From Thiobacillus sp. (GTDB lineage Bacteria > Pseudomonadota > Gammaproteobacteria > Burkholderiales > Thiobacillaceae): a stretch of 64,000 bases of DNA. Shown here piece after piece: positions 33,141-41,142 of this stretch. The stretch lies in contig JACKLQ010000002.1 in the NCBI GenBank assembly GCA_024235835.1, forward strand, positions 921,001-985,000. Direction: 5' to 3'. Every line of letters begins with the position of its first letter. Positions within the stretch are counted from its first letter, which is position 1. A program made the position numbers and the translations under genes. The notes under the pieces were generated by a model, which saw nothing but the letters and a program-made list of their open reading frames with translations, was not told where the DNA came from and ran no database searches.

Positions 33141-35345
33141 CTACCTTTTTTCCCATACCGTCATCTCTGCCAGGGTGTGCTGGTATTTCCGAGCGGTTTC
33201 CCGGATCACGAAGGGAATCTGGCGGGGTTCGCCCACCAAGCGGAAATGGGCATCCAGCACTTCGTGGAGGCCCTGCAGGGTCGTGACAGGCTGGCCGTGG
33301 CGTTGGAAGCCCCCAAGCCATTCTTCTTTAGCCGTGAACTCGCTCAGCCAGGTGTAGGGCGAGGTGAGCACCAGCAGGCCGCCCGGGTTGAGGCGTTCCT
33401 GTACCTGCTCCAGGAAGCGACGGGGGCTGTAGAGCCGGTCGATGAGGTTGCCGGCGAAGATGAGGTCGTAGCCGGTGAACAGGGGTTTCAGGTTGCAGGC
33501 GTCCCCTTGCCAGAAATCCACCTTGGTGGCGAGGCCTGTTAGCCCGTTGTCCGCCAGACCCAGGTCCTTCAGGCGGATGGTGCGCTGTTCCGTGATTTCC
33601 CCCTCCATGGGCAGTTCATAGCTGATCTGACCCGTTTCCTTGAGGGACAGGGCCAGGCGAACGAAGCGGGCGGTGAAATCCACGCCGTCCACGTGCTCGA
33701 AGGCCCGGGCCAGCTCGAAGCTGGCCCGGCCCGTGGCGCAGCCGATGTCCAGGGCCCGGCCCCTGGGTTTGTCCGCCATGGCCTCCAGGCAGAGGTCGGC
33801 GCAGGCCTTGGGGTAGTTGGGCACACCCAGGTATTCCTTGCCGTAGTGGAACTCGCAGTACTGGGCCAGCAGGGGGTCGGTTTCGTAAAACCCCGCGTGG
33901 GATTGTTCAACGAGCGCGTGATAAGGGTTGGGCCCCGCCTCCACGTAACGGAAGCCAGCGTGCTGGAAGAAGTGGCGGCGAAAGGCGTAGCGGGAATGGC
34001 GGTTGGCTTCGTTGCCCGTGCTGATCCAGCTGCCGCCCTTGATGAGGTTGTGTTTGTTGTCGAAGGTGGGGGTGGAGAAGTCGTCATACCAGGGATGGAC
34101 CTGGAAGCCGGGGAAGGCGTCGATAGGGGTCTCGGTCCACTGCCAGACGTTGCCCACCACGTCGCAGAAGCCGTCGCGGAACTCGAAGTGGTCCACGGGG
34201 CAGCTGGAGGCCCAGTGCTCCAGGTTGATGTTGCCCGGTGCCTGGCCGGCCTCGCCCCAGTAAGGCTCGTCCGGGATGCCGCTGTGGTTCAGCAGGCAAG
34301 TCCACTCGTCCTCCGTGGGCATGCGGATGGACTTGCCGGTGACGGCGGCCTTCCAGTTGCAGAAGGCCTTGGCTTCCAGCCAGTTCACGTCCACGGGCCA
34401 GTCCCAGGGCATGGGGATTTCCTTCAGCAGGGCGCGGTAACGCCACTCGATGCCGTTGTCGCCGTGGCTGTTGTGGTTGGCCGCGTGCTTGACCCAGAAC
34501 ACCGGGTGCTCGGGCTTCCTGTAGGCCAGCCAGGCCTGGCCTTCCTTGCTCCACCACTGGGCCTCCCGGTAGCCGCCGGCTTCCATGAACTCCAGGAACT
34601 CGCCGTTGCTCACCAGGTAGCGGCTGGCCTTGAAGGGCTCCACGTCCGCCATGTGGTGGCCGTACTCGTTGTCCCAGCCATACTGGTTGTGGTCCCGGGC
34701 CTTGCCCAGGATCACCTGGTCGCCGGGCACGGGCAGCAGGTGGTTGACGGGGGCCTCGCCGCTGTTGGGGCACACGGTCCAGAAGGGGTCGTGCTTCAGG
34801 TGCTTGAGATCCGTCTGGCGGATGAGGACGGAGGAGGTTTCCAGGTGGATGCGCTCGTGCTCGATGCCCATGAGCACGGCCCAGAGAGGGTCGTCCCAGC
34901 CCAGTGGGAGGGTGAGGGGGACGGTGCGGATCACTTCCTTCACCACTTCCCTGGCCTGGGCCCGGTAGGCCCGCACTTCCTCCACGCCGGGCCAGTCGTA
35001 ATGGCTGGCATTGAGGTCGTCCCAGCTCATCTCGTCCACGCCGATGGCGAATTGGGCCTCGAATACCGGATTGATGCGGAAGTCGATGAGCTTCGCCACG
35101 TTCAGCTTGTTGATGTAGAAGGTGGTGGTGTGGCCGAAGTAGAAGATGTGGGGATGGCGCAGGGGTTCCGGCTGCACGTGGAAGGTGTCGTCGCTGGCGA
35201 AGCTGTCGAACAGGCGCTCGAACAGGTCGTAGGTCTTCTCGAAGTAGTTCAGCAGCTTCAGCCGGAACTCCGCCGGGCTGCCGGCGTCCAGTAGCAGGTT
35301 GCGGGTGTGGAAGTCGCGCAGGGTGGTGTGGTGGTGTTGGGGCAT
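33141..35345 (-). CDS. ovoA: 5-histidylcysteine sulfoxide synthase / mercaptohistidine methyltransferase OvoA
   Basis: A 734-residue three-domain enzyme that makes ovothiol A with OvoB. N-terminal DinB-like domain (about 20-190) carries the iron ligands: His72 in FGHTTTF and His163-x3-His167-x-Glu169. The middle FGE-sulfatase domain (about 230-480) has PVDVNWLEAKAFCNW and ends with HSRYAFRRHFFQ. The C-terminal SAM methyltransferase has ALDIGCATGRASFEL (about 530). OvoA joins cysteine to histidine C5 through oxygen, and the methyltransferase part acts on the mercaptohistidine. Full length. Confidence 0.92.
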   Translation of the reverse strand: MPQHHHTTLRDFHTRNLLLDAGSPAEFRLKLLNYFEKTYDLFERLFDSFASDDTFHVQPEPLRHPHIFYFGHTTTFYINKLNVAKLIDFRINPVFEAQFAIGVDEMSWDDLNASHYDWPGVEEVRAYRAQAREVVKEVIRTVPLTLPLGWDDPLWAVLMGIEHERIHLETSSVLIRQTDLKHLKHDPFWTVCPNSGEAPVNHLLPVPGDQVILGKARDHNQYGWDNEYGHHMADVEPFKASRYLVSNGEFLEFMEAGGYREAQWWSKEGQAWLAYRKPEHPVFWVKHAANHNSHGDNGIEWRYRALLKEIPMPWDWPVDVNWLEAKAFCNWKAAVTGKSIRMPTEDEWTCLLNHSGIPDEPYWGEAGQAPGNINLEHWASSCPVDHFEFRDGFCDVVGNVWQWTETPIDAFPGFQVHPWYDDFSTPTFDNKHNLIKGGSWISTGNEANRHSRYAFRRHFFQHAGFRYVEAGPNPYHALVEQSHAGFYETDPLLAQYCEFHYGKEYLGVPNYPKACADLCLEAMADKPRGRALDIGCATGRASFELARAFEHVDGVDFTARFVRLALSLKETGQISYELPMEGEITEQRTIRLKDLGLADNGLTGLATKVDFWQGDACNLKPLFTGYDLIFAGNLIDRLYSPRRFLEQVQERLNPGGLLVLTSPYTWLSEFTAKEEWLGGFQRHGQPVTTLQGLHEVLDAHFRLVGEPRQIPFVIRETARKYQHTLAEMTVWEKR

Positions 35346-35460
35346 GGCAACGGCGGGAACGAAGGCAAGCGGGCCTATCTATACCACATGGGTTTGTCAG
35401 CGCCCGCCTGCCCCCCGTGCGGTTGGAGCAAAAAGCCCGGATCGCCAATGAGGCGGCAGG

Positions 35461-35512
35461 AGGCCCGCTTGCGGGCCGAACCCACGCTTCGCGCCGCGAG
35501 CGGCGCTCCTAC
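35461..35512. repeat. Two-hairpin REP-like element
   Basis: Hairpin one is GGCCCGC-TT-GCGGGCC (35462-35477). Hairpin two is GCGCCGC-GA-GCGGCGC (35491-35506), followed by TCCTACC. The reverse strand reads GGTAGGAGCGCCGCTCGC, the form of a widespread proteobacterial intergenic palindrome family. It lies in the 261-bp gap between ovoA and the Usp gene, which otherwise holds nothing recognisable. Confidence 0.65.
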
Positions 35513-35606
35513 CGGGACCGCGAGGATGCCGAATGGATCATCCGGGATACGCCCTGCACCGGCCGGACAAAATTCCTCTCGGAGACAAGCGGGGCTTCCC
35601 GGCCCG

Positions 35607-36191
35607 TTACGCCCCGCTCAACAGACCGGCCGGGACCATGAACCAGCGCAGCAGTTGTTTGAGTCCACCCGTATTGCGGTGTTTGCGGCCCAGGGTCAGC
35701 AGATCGTGGCGACCGCCCAGGTATCCCGGGTCGTCCCCCGCCACCACCAGGTCAGGCTGCCAGTGAGCGATGCAGGCGGCAAAGCTGTGGGCGGGTTGGC
35801 CGTGGCGGGCCAGCAGTTCGGCGCGGTCGGCCCCCAGGTTGGCGCTCAGGAACCTCAGGCGGCGCAGGGCGGCCTGCTCGAAGCCCTGTTCCTGTTCCTT
35901 GCGGGTGGGGGGCGGATAACCGCCGTCCAGGCTGGGATCGGGATCGATCAGGTGCAGGAAGGCCAACTCGGCCCCTTCCAGGCGGGCCAGGTTGAGGGCG
36001 CGGCGCGCGACGGCTGCGCCGGTGTCGGAGAAATCCACCAGGGCCAGGATGCGACGATAGTGCAGCTCCCCGGCGTGAGGGCCAGGGGCTTCCCACGGTA
36101 CGGAGCGGTGCCTGGCGGCCCCGGACTCAACAGTTGCCCCGCTCACCCCGCTATGCATGGCGGGGGTTTTGCCCGCCTCGTGGTCATGCAT
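35607..36191 (-). CDS. UspA-like universal stress protein
   Basis: A 194-residue protein with a single Usp fold from about residue 45 (YRRILALVDFSDTGAAVARRALNLARLEGAELAFLHLID). The ATP-binding glycine motif is degenerate (VAGDDPGYLGGRHD), so nucleotide binding is doubtful. A polar N-terminal extension of about 40 residues is of low complexity. Its start overlaps the 3' end of the preceding SulP gene by 8 bases, so it is probably expressed with and partnered to that transporter. Confidence 0.78.
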   Translation of the reverse strand: MHDHEAGKTPAMHSGVSGATVESGAARHRSVPWEAPGPHAGELHYRRILALVDFSDTGAAVARRALNLARLEGAELAFLHLIDPDPSLDGGYPPPTRKEQEQGFEQAALRRLRFLSANLGADRAELLARHGQPAHSFAACIAHWQPDLVVAGDDPGYLGGRHDLLTLGRKHRNTGGLKQLLRWFMVPAGLLSGA

Positions 36192-37989
36192 GCACGGCTC
36201 CCGCGGGCAGGGTCGGCGCCGCCTCCTCCGGAAGGGTGCTGCACTCCCGGAAGATGCGCACCTTGCAGGTGCGGCAGGCCGCCGGGTCCAGGCGGCGGTG
36301 GAGTTCCCGCACCGCCTCGGTCTTGGAGTCGAACAGGTTGGCGCCGCCGATGGCCTTCAGGGCGCCACTTTCCGCCAGTTGCTCCTGCACCGTGTCCTTC
36401 ACCCGGATGAGGGACAGGCTGCCCCCCAGGCCCCGGCGGCGTTCCGCCTCTTCGGCCAGGAAGTCGGCCCCTTCCTTGTCGATGAAGTTGATGCCGTGGG
36501 CGATGAGGGCCAGGTGCTTCTGGCCGGGCATGGCCTGGTCCTGGTCGGCGATCTGCTCCCGCAGGTGGGACACGGCCCCGAAGTAGATGGAACCGTCCAC
36601 CCGGGCGAAGCGCAGCTGGGGGCACTGGGGCGCGTGGCTGGCATCGGTGAACTTGCGCCGCTTGTCGTGGGGGTTGGGGGCCCGTACCCGCACGTTGGGC
36701 TTGGCCGTGCGCGACAGGTAGATGGCCAGGGACATGAGCACGCCGATGATGATGGCCTCCTCCAGGGTCAGGAACAGGGTGCCGGCGAAGGTGGCCACCA
36801 GGATGGCGCTTTCCATGCGGTTGGTCTTGAGGGTGTGCAGGATCTCGTCGAAGTCGATGAGGCCCCAGGCCACCAGGAACAGGATGCCGGCCATGGCGGC
36901 GTTGGGCAGGTATTGGGCCCAGGGAGCCACCAGCAGTACCAGCACCAGCAGGAACACGCCCGCCAGCATGGCGGCGATGGGGGTTTTGGCGCCGGCGGCA
37001 TAGTTGACGCCGCTGCGGTTGAAGGAACCGGTGGCCACATAGCCGGAGAAGAAACTGCCGAACAGGTTGGACAGGCCCTGGCCCACGAACTCCTGGTTGC
37101 CGTCCACGTGCTGGCCGGAGCGGGCCGCCAGGGCCCGGGCGATGGACACCGCCTCGGTGAGGGCCAGCAGGGTCACGGCCACCACGCCGGAGGCCACGGC
37201 GCGGATGCTGTCCCCGTCCAGGGCGGGGGCGGACAGGGGCGGCAGGCTGGCGGGCAGGGCGCCCACCGTGGGCAGGGCGAAGCCCTTCCAGGCCGTCAGG
37301 GCCACCCCCAGGGCGGAGCCCCCCAGCATGGCCACGATCATGTAGGGCCATTTGGGCAACCAGCGCTTCACGGCGATGCCCAGCAACAGGGTGGCCAGGC
37401 CCACGGTGAAGATGCCGGGATCGATGCCGGCGACATGGGTGAAGGCCATGCCCCAGGTGTCGGCGAAGGAGGCCCCCCGGGCCACCTCCAGGCCGGTGAA
37501 GTGCTTCACCTGGTTGGTGGCGATGAGGATGGCCGCCCCGGCGGTGAAGCCGGTCACCACGGAATGGGAGATGAAGTTCACCAGGCTGCCCAGCTTGGCC
37601 AGGCCCATGGCGATCTGGATCACGCCCACCAGAAAGGTGAGGGTGAGGGCCAGGCTCACATACTCCGCCGTGCCCGGCTCGGCGTGGGGCGAAAGCACGG
37701 AGAACAGCACGATGGAGGCGGCGGTGGTGGGGCCGGACACCAGGTGCCAGGAGGAACCGAACAGGGCGGCGATGACCGCCGGGATCATGCCGGCGTAGAG
37801 GCCGTATTCTGGCGGCATGCCGGCGATGGTGGCGAAGGCCACGCCCTGGGGCAGGGCCACCAGGGCGCCGGTGAGGCCGGCCAGGGCGTCGGCCTTGACG
37901 CTGGCTTGATTCACTTTGGGCAGCCAGGACAGGAAGGGTACGAAGGGGCGGGCCCAGGCGGGCAAACTATTGACGGACGGCAGGGACAT
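36184..37989 (-). CDS. SulP-family anion transporter with STAS domain and cysteine tail
   Basis: A 601-residue SLC26/SulP protein. Core motifs: ADALAGLTGALVALPQGVAFATIAGMPPEYGLYAGMIPAV, SGPTTAASIVLF and the GNQEFVGQGLSNLFGSFF segment. The STAS domain covers about 440-555. A C-terminal tail has Cys572-x-x-Cys575 and Cys583 (ACRTCKVRIFREC). Such a trio could bind a metal or respond to redox. The substrate could be sulfate or bicarbonate; sequence does not decide. Followed by an overlapping Usp gene and preceded by TTGAC repeats. Confidence 0.88.
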   Translation of the reverse strand: MSLPSVNSLPAWARPFVPFLSWLPKVNQASVKADALAGLTGALVALPQGVAFATIAGMPPEYGLYAGMIPAVIAALFGSSWHLVSGPTTAASIVLFSVLSPHAEPGTAEYVSLALTLTFLVGVIQIAMGLAKLGSLVNFISHSVVTGFTAGAAILIATNQVKHFTGLEVARGASFADTWGMAFTHVAGIDPGIFTVGLATLLLGIAVKRWLPKWPYMIVAMLGGSALGVALTAWKGFALPTVGALPASLPPLSAPALDGDSIRAVASGVVAVTLLALTEAVSIARALAARSGQHVDGNQEFVGQGLSNLFGSFFSGYVATGSFNRSGVNYAAGAKTPIAAMLAGVFLLVLVLLVAPWAQYLPNAAMAGILFLVAWGLIDFDEILHTLKTNRMESAILVATFAGTLFLTLEEAIIIGVLMSLAIYLSRTAKPNVRVRAPNPHDKRRKFTDASHAPQCPQLRFARVDGSIYFGAVSHLREQIADQDQAMPGQKHLALIAHGINFIDKEGADFLAEEAERRRGLGGSLSLIRVKDTVQEQLAESGALKAIGGANLFDSKTEAVRELHRRLDPAACRTCKVRIFRECSTLPEEAAPTLPAGAVHA

Positions 37990-38049
37990 GAGGAGGGGCG
38001 GCGTGTGGATGGGCGACGCCCATCATGGGCTTTCCCTCGTGACCGTTCC

Positions 38050-38077
38050 GTCAAGTCCCGGTCAAGTCTTCGTCAAA
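38050..38077 (-). promoter_or_regulatory. Triple TTGAC direct repeat before the Cys-tail SulP
   Basis: GTCAA at 38050-38054, 38061-38065 and 38072-38076 reads TTGAC three times on the minus strand at an exact 11-bp period, 61-87 bases upstream of the SulP start. The spacing is that of OmpR-family response regulator boxes. The same unit occurs at 43135-43151 in front of the two-component system. Confidence 0.6.
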
Positions 38078-38080
38078 CCT

Positions 38081-39433
38081 TCAGGCCAGGCGGTGTTTTT
38101 GCAGTTTGCGGTACAGGGTACGTTCCGTCACGCCCATCAGGGCGGCCACGGTGCGCCGGTGTCCGCCGTGCTGGGCGAGCAGGTCGCGGATGTACTCCCG
38201 CTCCACGTCTTCCAGGCGCTTGGCTGGGATGGTGGGGGTGGCCTGGGGCGGGCGGGGAGTCTGCGTCGCGGCCGCGGCATTGGTCAGGGCGAGGTCGTTT
38301 TCCCGGATGATCCCGTCCCGGGACATGAGGGCGGCGCGCTGGAGCAGGTTGCGCAGTTCCCGCACGTTGCCGGGGAAGTCATGGCGCTTCAATTGCTGGG
38401 CGGCGGCGCGCTCCAGGCGAAACACGCGGCCATTCTTGGCCATGCGCTCCAGCAAGGCCTCGGCCAGGGCGGGGATGTCCTCCCGACGATCCCGCAGGGG
38501 CGGCAGGGTGACTTCGATGCCCGCCAGCCGGTAGTAGAGGTCCTGGCGGAAGCGCTTCTGATCCACCATGCCCAGCAGGCCGCGATTGGTGGCGGACACC
38601 ACGCGCACGTTGGCGTTCAGAGGGGTGGTGCCGCCCACGCGCCGGAACTCCCCCGACTCCAGCACCCGCAACAGCTTGGCCTGGAGGGCGAGGGGGATCT
38701 CGGCCACTTCGTCGAGAAACAGGGTGCCCCCGTCAGTCAGTTCGTACAGGCCTTTCTTCTGGCCGGTGCTGCCGGTGAAGGCGCCCTTTTCGTGGCCGAA
38801 CAACTCCGTCTCGAACAGGTGTTCCGGCACCGCCGCGCAGTTGATGGCGATGAATGGCCCGGCGGCACGGGGGGAGCGGTCGTGCACGAAGCGGGCGGCC
38901 AGTTCCTTGCCCACGCCGCTCTCGCCGTGGAGCAGGACGGAGGCCTCGCAATCCGCAACCCGCGCCAGGTTGTCCACACAGGCCAGGAAGGCCGGCGAGT
39001 GTCCCACCATGCGCATCTCCTCGCAGCCCAGTTCCGCCTCCACTTCCAGGGGATAGAGGATCTCCCCCAGGTACAGGGCGCCGTCGACGCCACGAATCGC
39101 GTGGCCCCGGATGCGCGTGCGCTCCGGCTCGCCGTCGGCGTGATAGTGGGTATGCAGCACCACGGTGGCCTGGCCGGTCCGGAACAGGGTCTGATGAGGG
39201 CAGTCCTCGCCGTTCTCGTGGCAGGGGCGGGGCGAGTGGTGGGAGACCTCGTGGCAGCGGCGCTTGAGGATGTCCTCCAGGGCCACGCCGTAGGCCTGGC
39301 AATAGTGCTGGTTGGCGGCGGTGATACGGTACTGGTCGTCGATGACCACGAAGGGCTGGTCGTGGGCTTCGATGAGGTCCTGGAGCCGGACGTGGGGCAT
39401 GGCGGGGGCCCTGTCGTGAATGTCAGGCGACAT
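38081..39433 (-). CDS. fisR: FisR-like sigma54-dependent sulfane-sulfur regulator
   Basis: A 450-residue sigma54 activator. N-terminal PAS-like sensor (about 12-130), AAA+ core with Walker A HGESGVGKEL, GHEKGAFTGS (the GAFTGA loop with Ser), and a C-terminal Fis-type helix-turn-helix (GGHRRTVAALMGVTERTLYRKL). The sensor has Cys60, Cys71 and Cys78, spaced 11 and 7, the same spacing as Cys53/64/71 of Cupriavidus FisR as I recall it, which senses sulfane sulfur. It diverges from a sigma54 promoter and SQR, so activation of sulfide oxidation is expected. A start at 39400 (MPHVRLQD) is also possible. Confidence 0.82.
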   Translation of the reverse strand: MSPDIHDRAPAMPHVRLQDLIEAHDQPFVVIDDQYRITAANQHYCQAYGVALEDILKRRCHEVSHHSPRPCHENGEDCPHQTLFRTGQATVVLHTHYHADGEPERTRIRGHAIRGVDGALYLGEILYPLEVEAELGCEEMRMVGHSPAFLACVDNLARVADCEASVLLHGESGVGKELAARFVHDRSPRAAGPFIAINCAAVPEHLFETELFGHEKGAFTGSTGQKKGLYELTDGGTLFLDEVAEIPLALQAKLLRVLESGEFRRVGGTTPLNANVRVVSATNRGLLGMVDQKRFRQDLYYRLAGIEVTLPPLRDRREDIPALAEALLERMAKNGRVFRLERAAAQQLKRHDFPGNVRELRNLLQRAALMSRDGIIRENDLALTNAAAATQTPRPPQATPTIPAKRLEDVEREYIRDLLAQHGGHRRTVAALMGVTERTLYRKLQKHRLA

Positions 39434-39441
39434 GCTAGCAG

Positions 39442-39460
39442 TGTCATGACGTAATTGACA
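39442..39460. promoter_or_regulatory. Candidate upstream activator site for FisR-like regulator
   Basis: TGTCATGACGTAATTGACA has inverted ends TGTCA/TGACA with a 9-bp middle. It lies about 70-85 bases upstream of the sigma54 promoter and next to the regulator's own start, the usual place for an enhancer-binding site. Confidence 0.5.
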
Positions 39461-39525
39461 TGTTCGGTGGCCAACGCCCGGGGGTTCTCCCCGCCGACGC
39501 CCATGGATAGGCGCTGGGAACGGGA

Positions 39526-39541
39526 TGGCATGGTGGTTGCT
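39526..39541 (+). promoter_or_regulatory. Sigma54 promoter before the SQR operon
   Basis: TGGCATGGTGGTTGCT matches the consensus TGGCACG-N4-TTGCW at all but one position (T for C). The GG and GC doublets are correctly spaced. It lies 36 bases before the small gene and directs transcription toward SQR. Confidence 0.88.
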
Positions 39542-39577
39542 GAGCAGGGCTCCCCTCTACCCAGATCGGAGCACGAG

Positions 39578-39781
39578 ATGCCGGACAAGAAGAATTGGAA
39601 ATTGCAGCCCCAGGTCGCCATGACCCCGGAGCTGGCGGATGAAGTGGCCAAGGTGGCTTGCGCCCTGAAGAGCCTGTCCGCCTACACCACCTTCGCCATG
39701 GAGCGGGAAGACTGCCCGGAGGACCTGCAAAAGATCGTCCAGGAAGGCCTGGACGCCATGGCCCGCATCTTCGTCTGGTAA
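39578..39781 (+). CDS. Small protein upstream of SQR (67 aa)
   Basis: A cytoplasmic-type helical protein: MPDKKNWKLQPQVAMTPE..., with Cys28 (KVACALKS) and Cys46 (REDCPEDL). It has no signal or TM. It is the first gene after the sigma54 promoter and 32 bases before SQR, so it is co-induced by sulfur signals. No family recognised. It could be an SQR partner or sulfur carrier because of the two Cys; this is inference. Confidence 0.7.
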   Translation: MPDKKNWKLQPQVAMTPELADEVAKVACALKSLSAYTTFAMEREDCPEDLQKIVQEGLDAMARIFVW

Positions 39782-39813
39782 CCCGGCAACCCCGACTCAA
39801 TAAGGAACACGAC

Positions 39814-41082
39814 ATGGCACACATCGTCATTCTCGGCGCCGGCATCGGCGGCATGACCATGGCCTACGAAATGCGCGAGCAGGCCCGCGCCCAGGACAAG
39901 GTCACGGTAATTTCCAACCATTCCTTCTTCCAGTTCACCCCCTCCAACCCCTGGGTGGCGGTGAACTGGCGTTCCAAGGACGACATCACCCTGCCGGTGG
40001 CGCCCTATCTGGAAAAGAAGGGCATCGCCTTCATCGACACCGGCGCCAAGCGGGTGCACCCGGACCAGAACCGCATCGAACTGGCGGATGGGCGCCAGGT
40101 GGAGTACGACTTCCTGATCATCGCCACCGGCCCCAAGCTGGCCTTCGACGAGGTGGAAGGACTGGGGCCGGCGGGCCACACCCAGTCGGTCTGCCACGTG
40201 GACCACGCGGTGGAGGCGGGCAAGAACTGGGAGAGCTTCGTGAAGGACCCCGGGCCCATCGTCGTCGGCGCTGTCCAGGGTGCCTCCTGCTACGGCCCGG
40301 CCTACGAGTTCGCCATGATCATGGACACCGACCTCAGGAAGCGCCGCATCCGCAGCAAGGTGCCCATGACCTTCGTCACCGCCGAACCCTACATCGGCCA
40401 CCTGGGCCTGGGGGGCGTGGGGGATTCCAAGGGCCTGATGGAAGCGGCCATGCGCCACCGCCACATCAAGTGGATCTGCAACGCCAAGGTCACCAGGGTG
40501 GAAGCGGGCAGGATGTATGTGGCCGAGCATGACGAGAACGGCCAGGTGAAGAAGGAGCACGAGCTGCCGTTCAGATACTCCATGATGCTGCCCGCCTTCA
40601 AGGGTATCGACGCGGTGTTCGGCATCGAGGGCCTGACCAACCCGCGCGGCTTCATCGTCGCCGACCCCTACCAGCGCAACCCCAAGTTCTCCAACGTGTA
40701 TTCGGTGGGCGTGTGCGTGGCCATCCCGCCCGTGGAGGCGACTCCGGTACCCACCGGCACGCCCAAGACCGGCTACATGATCGAGACCATGGTCACCGCC
40801 ACGGCCCACAACATCCGCGCCGTGCTGGACGGCAAGGAGCCGGACCAGAAGGCCACCTGGAACGCGGTCTGTCTGGCGGACTTCGGCGACACCGGTGCCG
40901 CCTTCGTGGCTCTGCCCCAGATACCGCCCCGCAACGTGAATTGGTTCAAGGAGGGCAAGTGGGTGCACCTGGCCAAGGTGGCGTTCGAGAAATACTTCAT
41001 CCGCAAGATGAAAAAGGGCACCACCGAGCCCCTGTACGAGAAATACGTGCTGGGGGTGCTGGGTATCAAGAAGCTCCACTAA
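39814..41082 (+). CDS. sqr: Sulfide:quinone oxidoreductase, type I
   Basis: A 422-residue FAD enzyme at the membrane that oxidises sulfide to sulfane sulfur and passes electrons to quinone. It has the N-terminal dinucleotide motif VILGAGIGGMTMAYEM, and the second FAD motif. Three catalytic Cys are present at 127 (QSVCHVD), 159 (GASCYGPAYEFA) and 353 (NAVCLADFGD), matching Cys128/160/356 of Acidithiobacillus SQR as I recall it. The C-terminal WVHLAKVAFEKYFIRKMKKG is the amphipathic membrane-contact region. Full length; terminated by the hairpin at 41101-41135. Confidence 0.95.
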   Translation: MAHIVILGAGIGGMTMAYEMREQARAQDKVTVISNHSFFQFTPSNPWVAVNWRSKDDITLPVAPYLEKKGIAFIDTGAKRVHPDQNRIELADGRQVEYDFLIIATGPKLAFDEVEGLGPAGHTQSVCHVDHAVEAGKNWESFVKDPGPIVVGAVQGASCYGPAYEFAMIMDTDLRKRRIRSKVPMTFVTAEPYIGHLGLGGVGDSKGLMEAAMRHRHIKWICNAKVTRVEAGRMYVAEHDENGQVKKEHELPFRYSMMLPAFKGIDAVFGIEGLTNPRGFIVADPYQRNPKFSNVYSVGVCVAIPPVEATPVPTGTPKTGYMIETMVTATAHNIRAVLDGKEPDQKATWNAVCLADFGDTGAAFVALPQIPPRNVNWFKEGKWVHLAKVAFEKYFIRKMKKGTTEPLYEKYVLGVLGIKKLH

Positions 41083-41100
41083 CCCAGCGGGCATGGCATG

Positions 41101-41135
41101 GGCCGAGGCCACCCCGGGCCGGGGTGGCCTCGGCC
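41101..41135. terminator. 15-bp stem-loop between sqr and histidine kinase
   Basis: GGCCGAGGCCACCCC and GGGGTGGCCTCGGCC are perfect arms around GGGCC. It separates convergent transcripts; there is no U-run, so it may be rho-independent only weakly. Confidence 0.65.
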
Positions 41136-41142
41136 AGAAATG

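Noticed and set aside
36184..37989. Calling this SulP a sulfate importer
   Set aside because: SulP sequence alone does not separate sulfate, bicarbonate and other anions; the substrate is left open.
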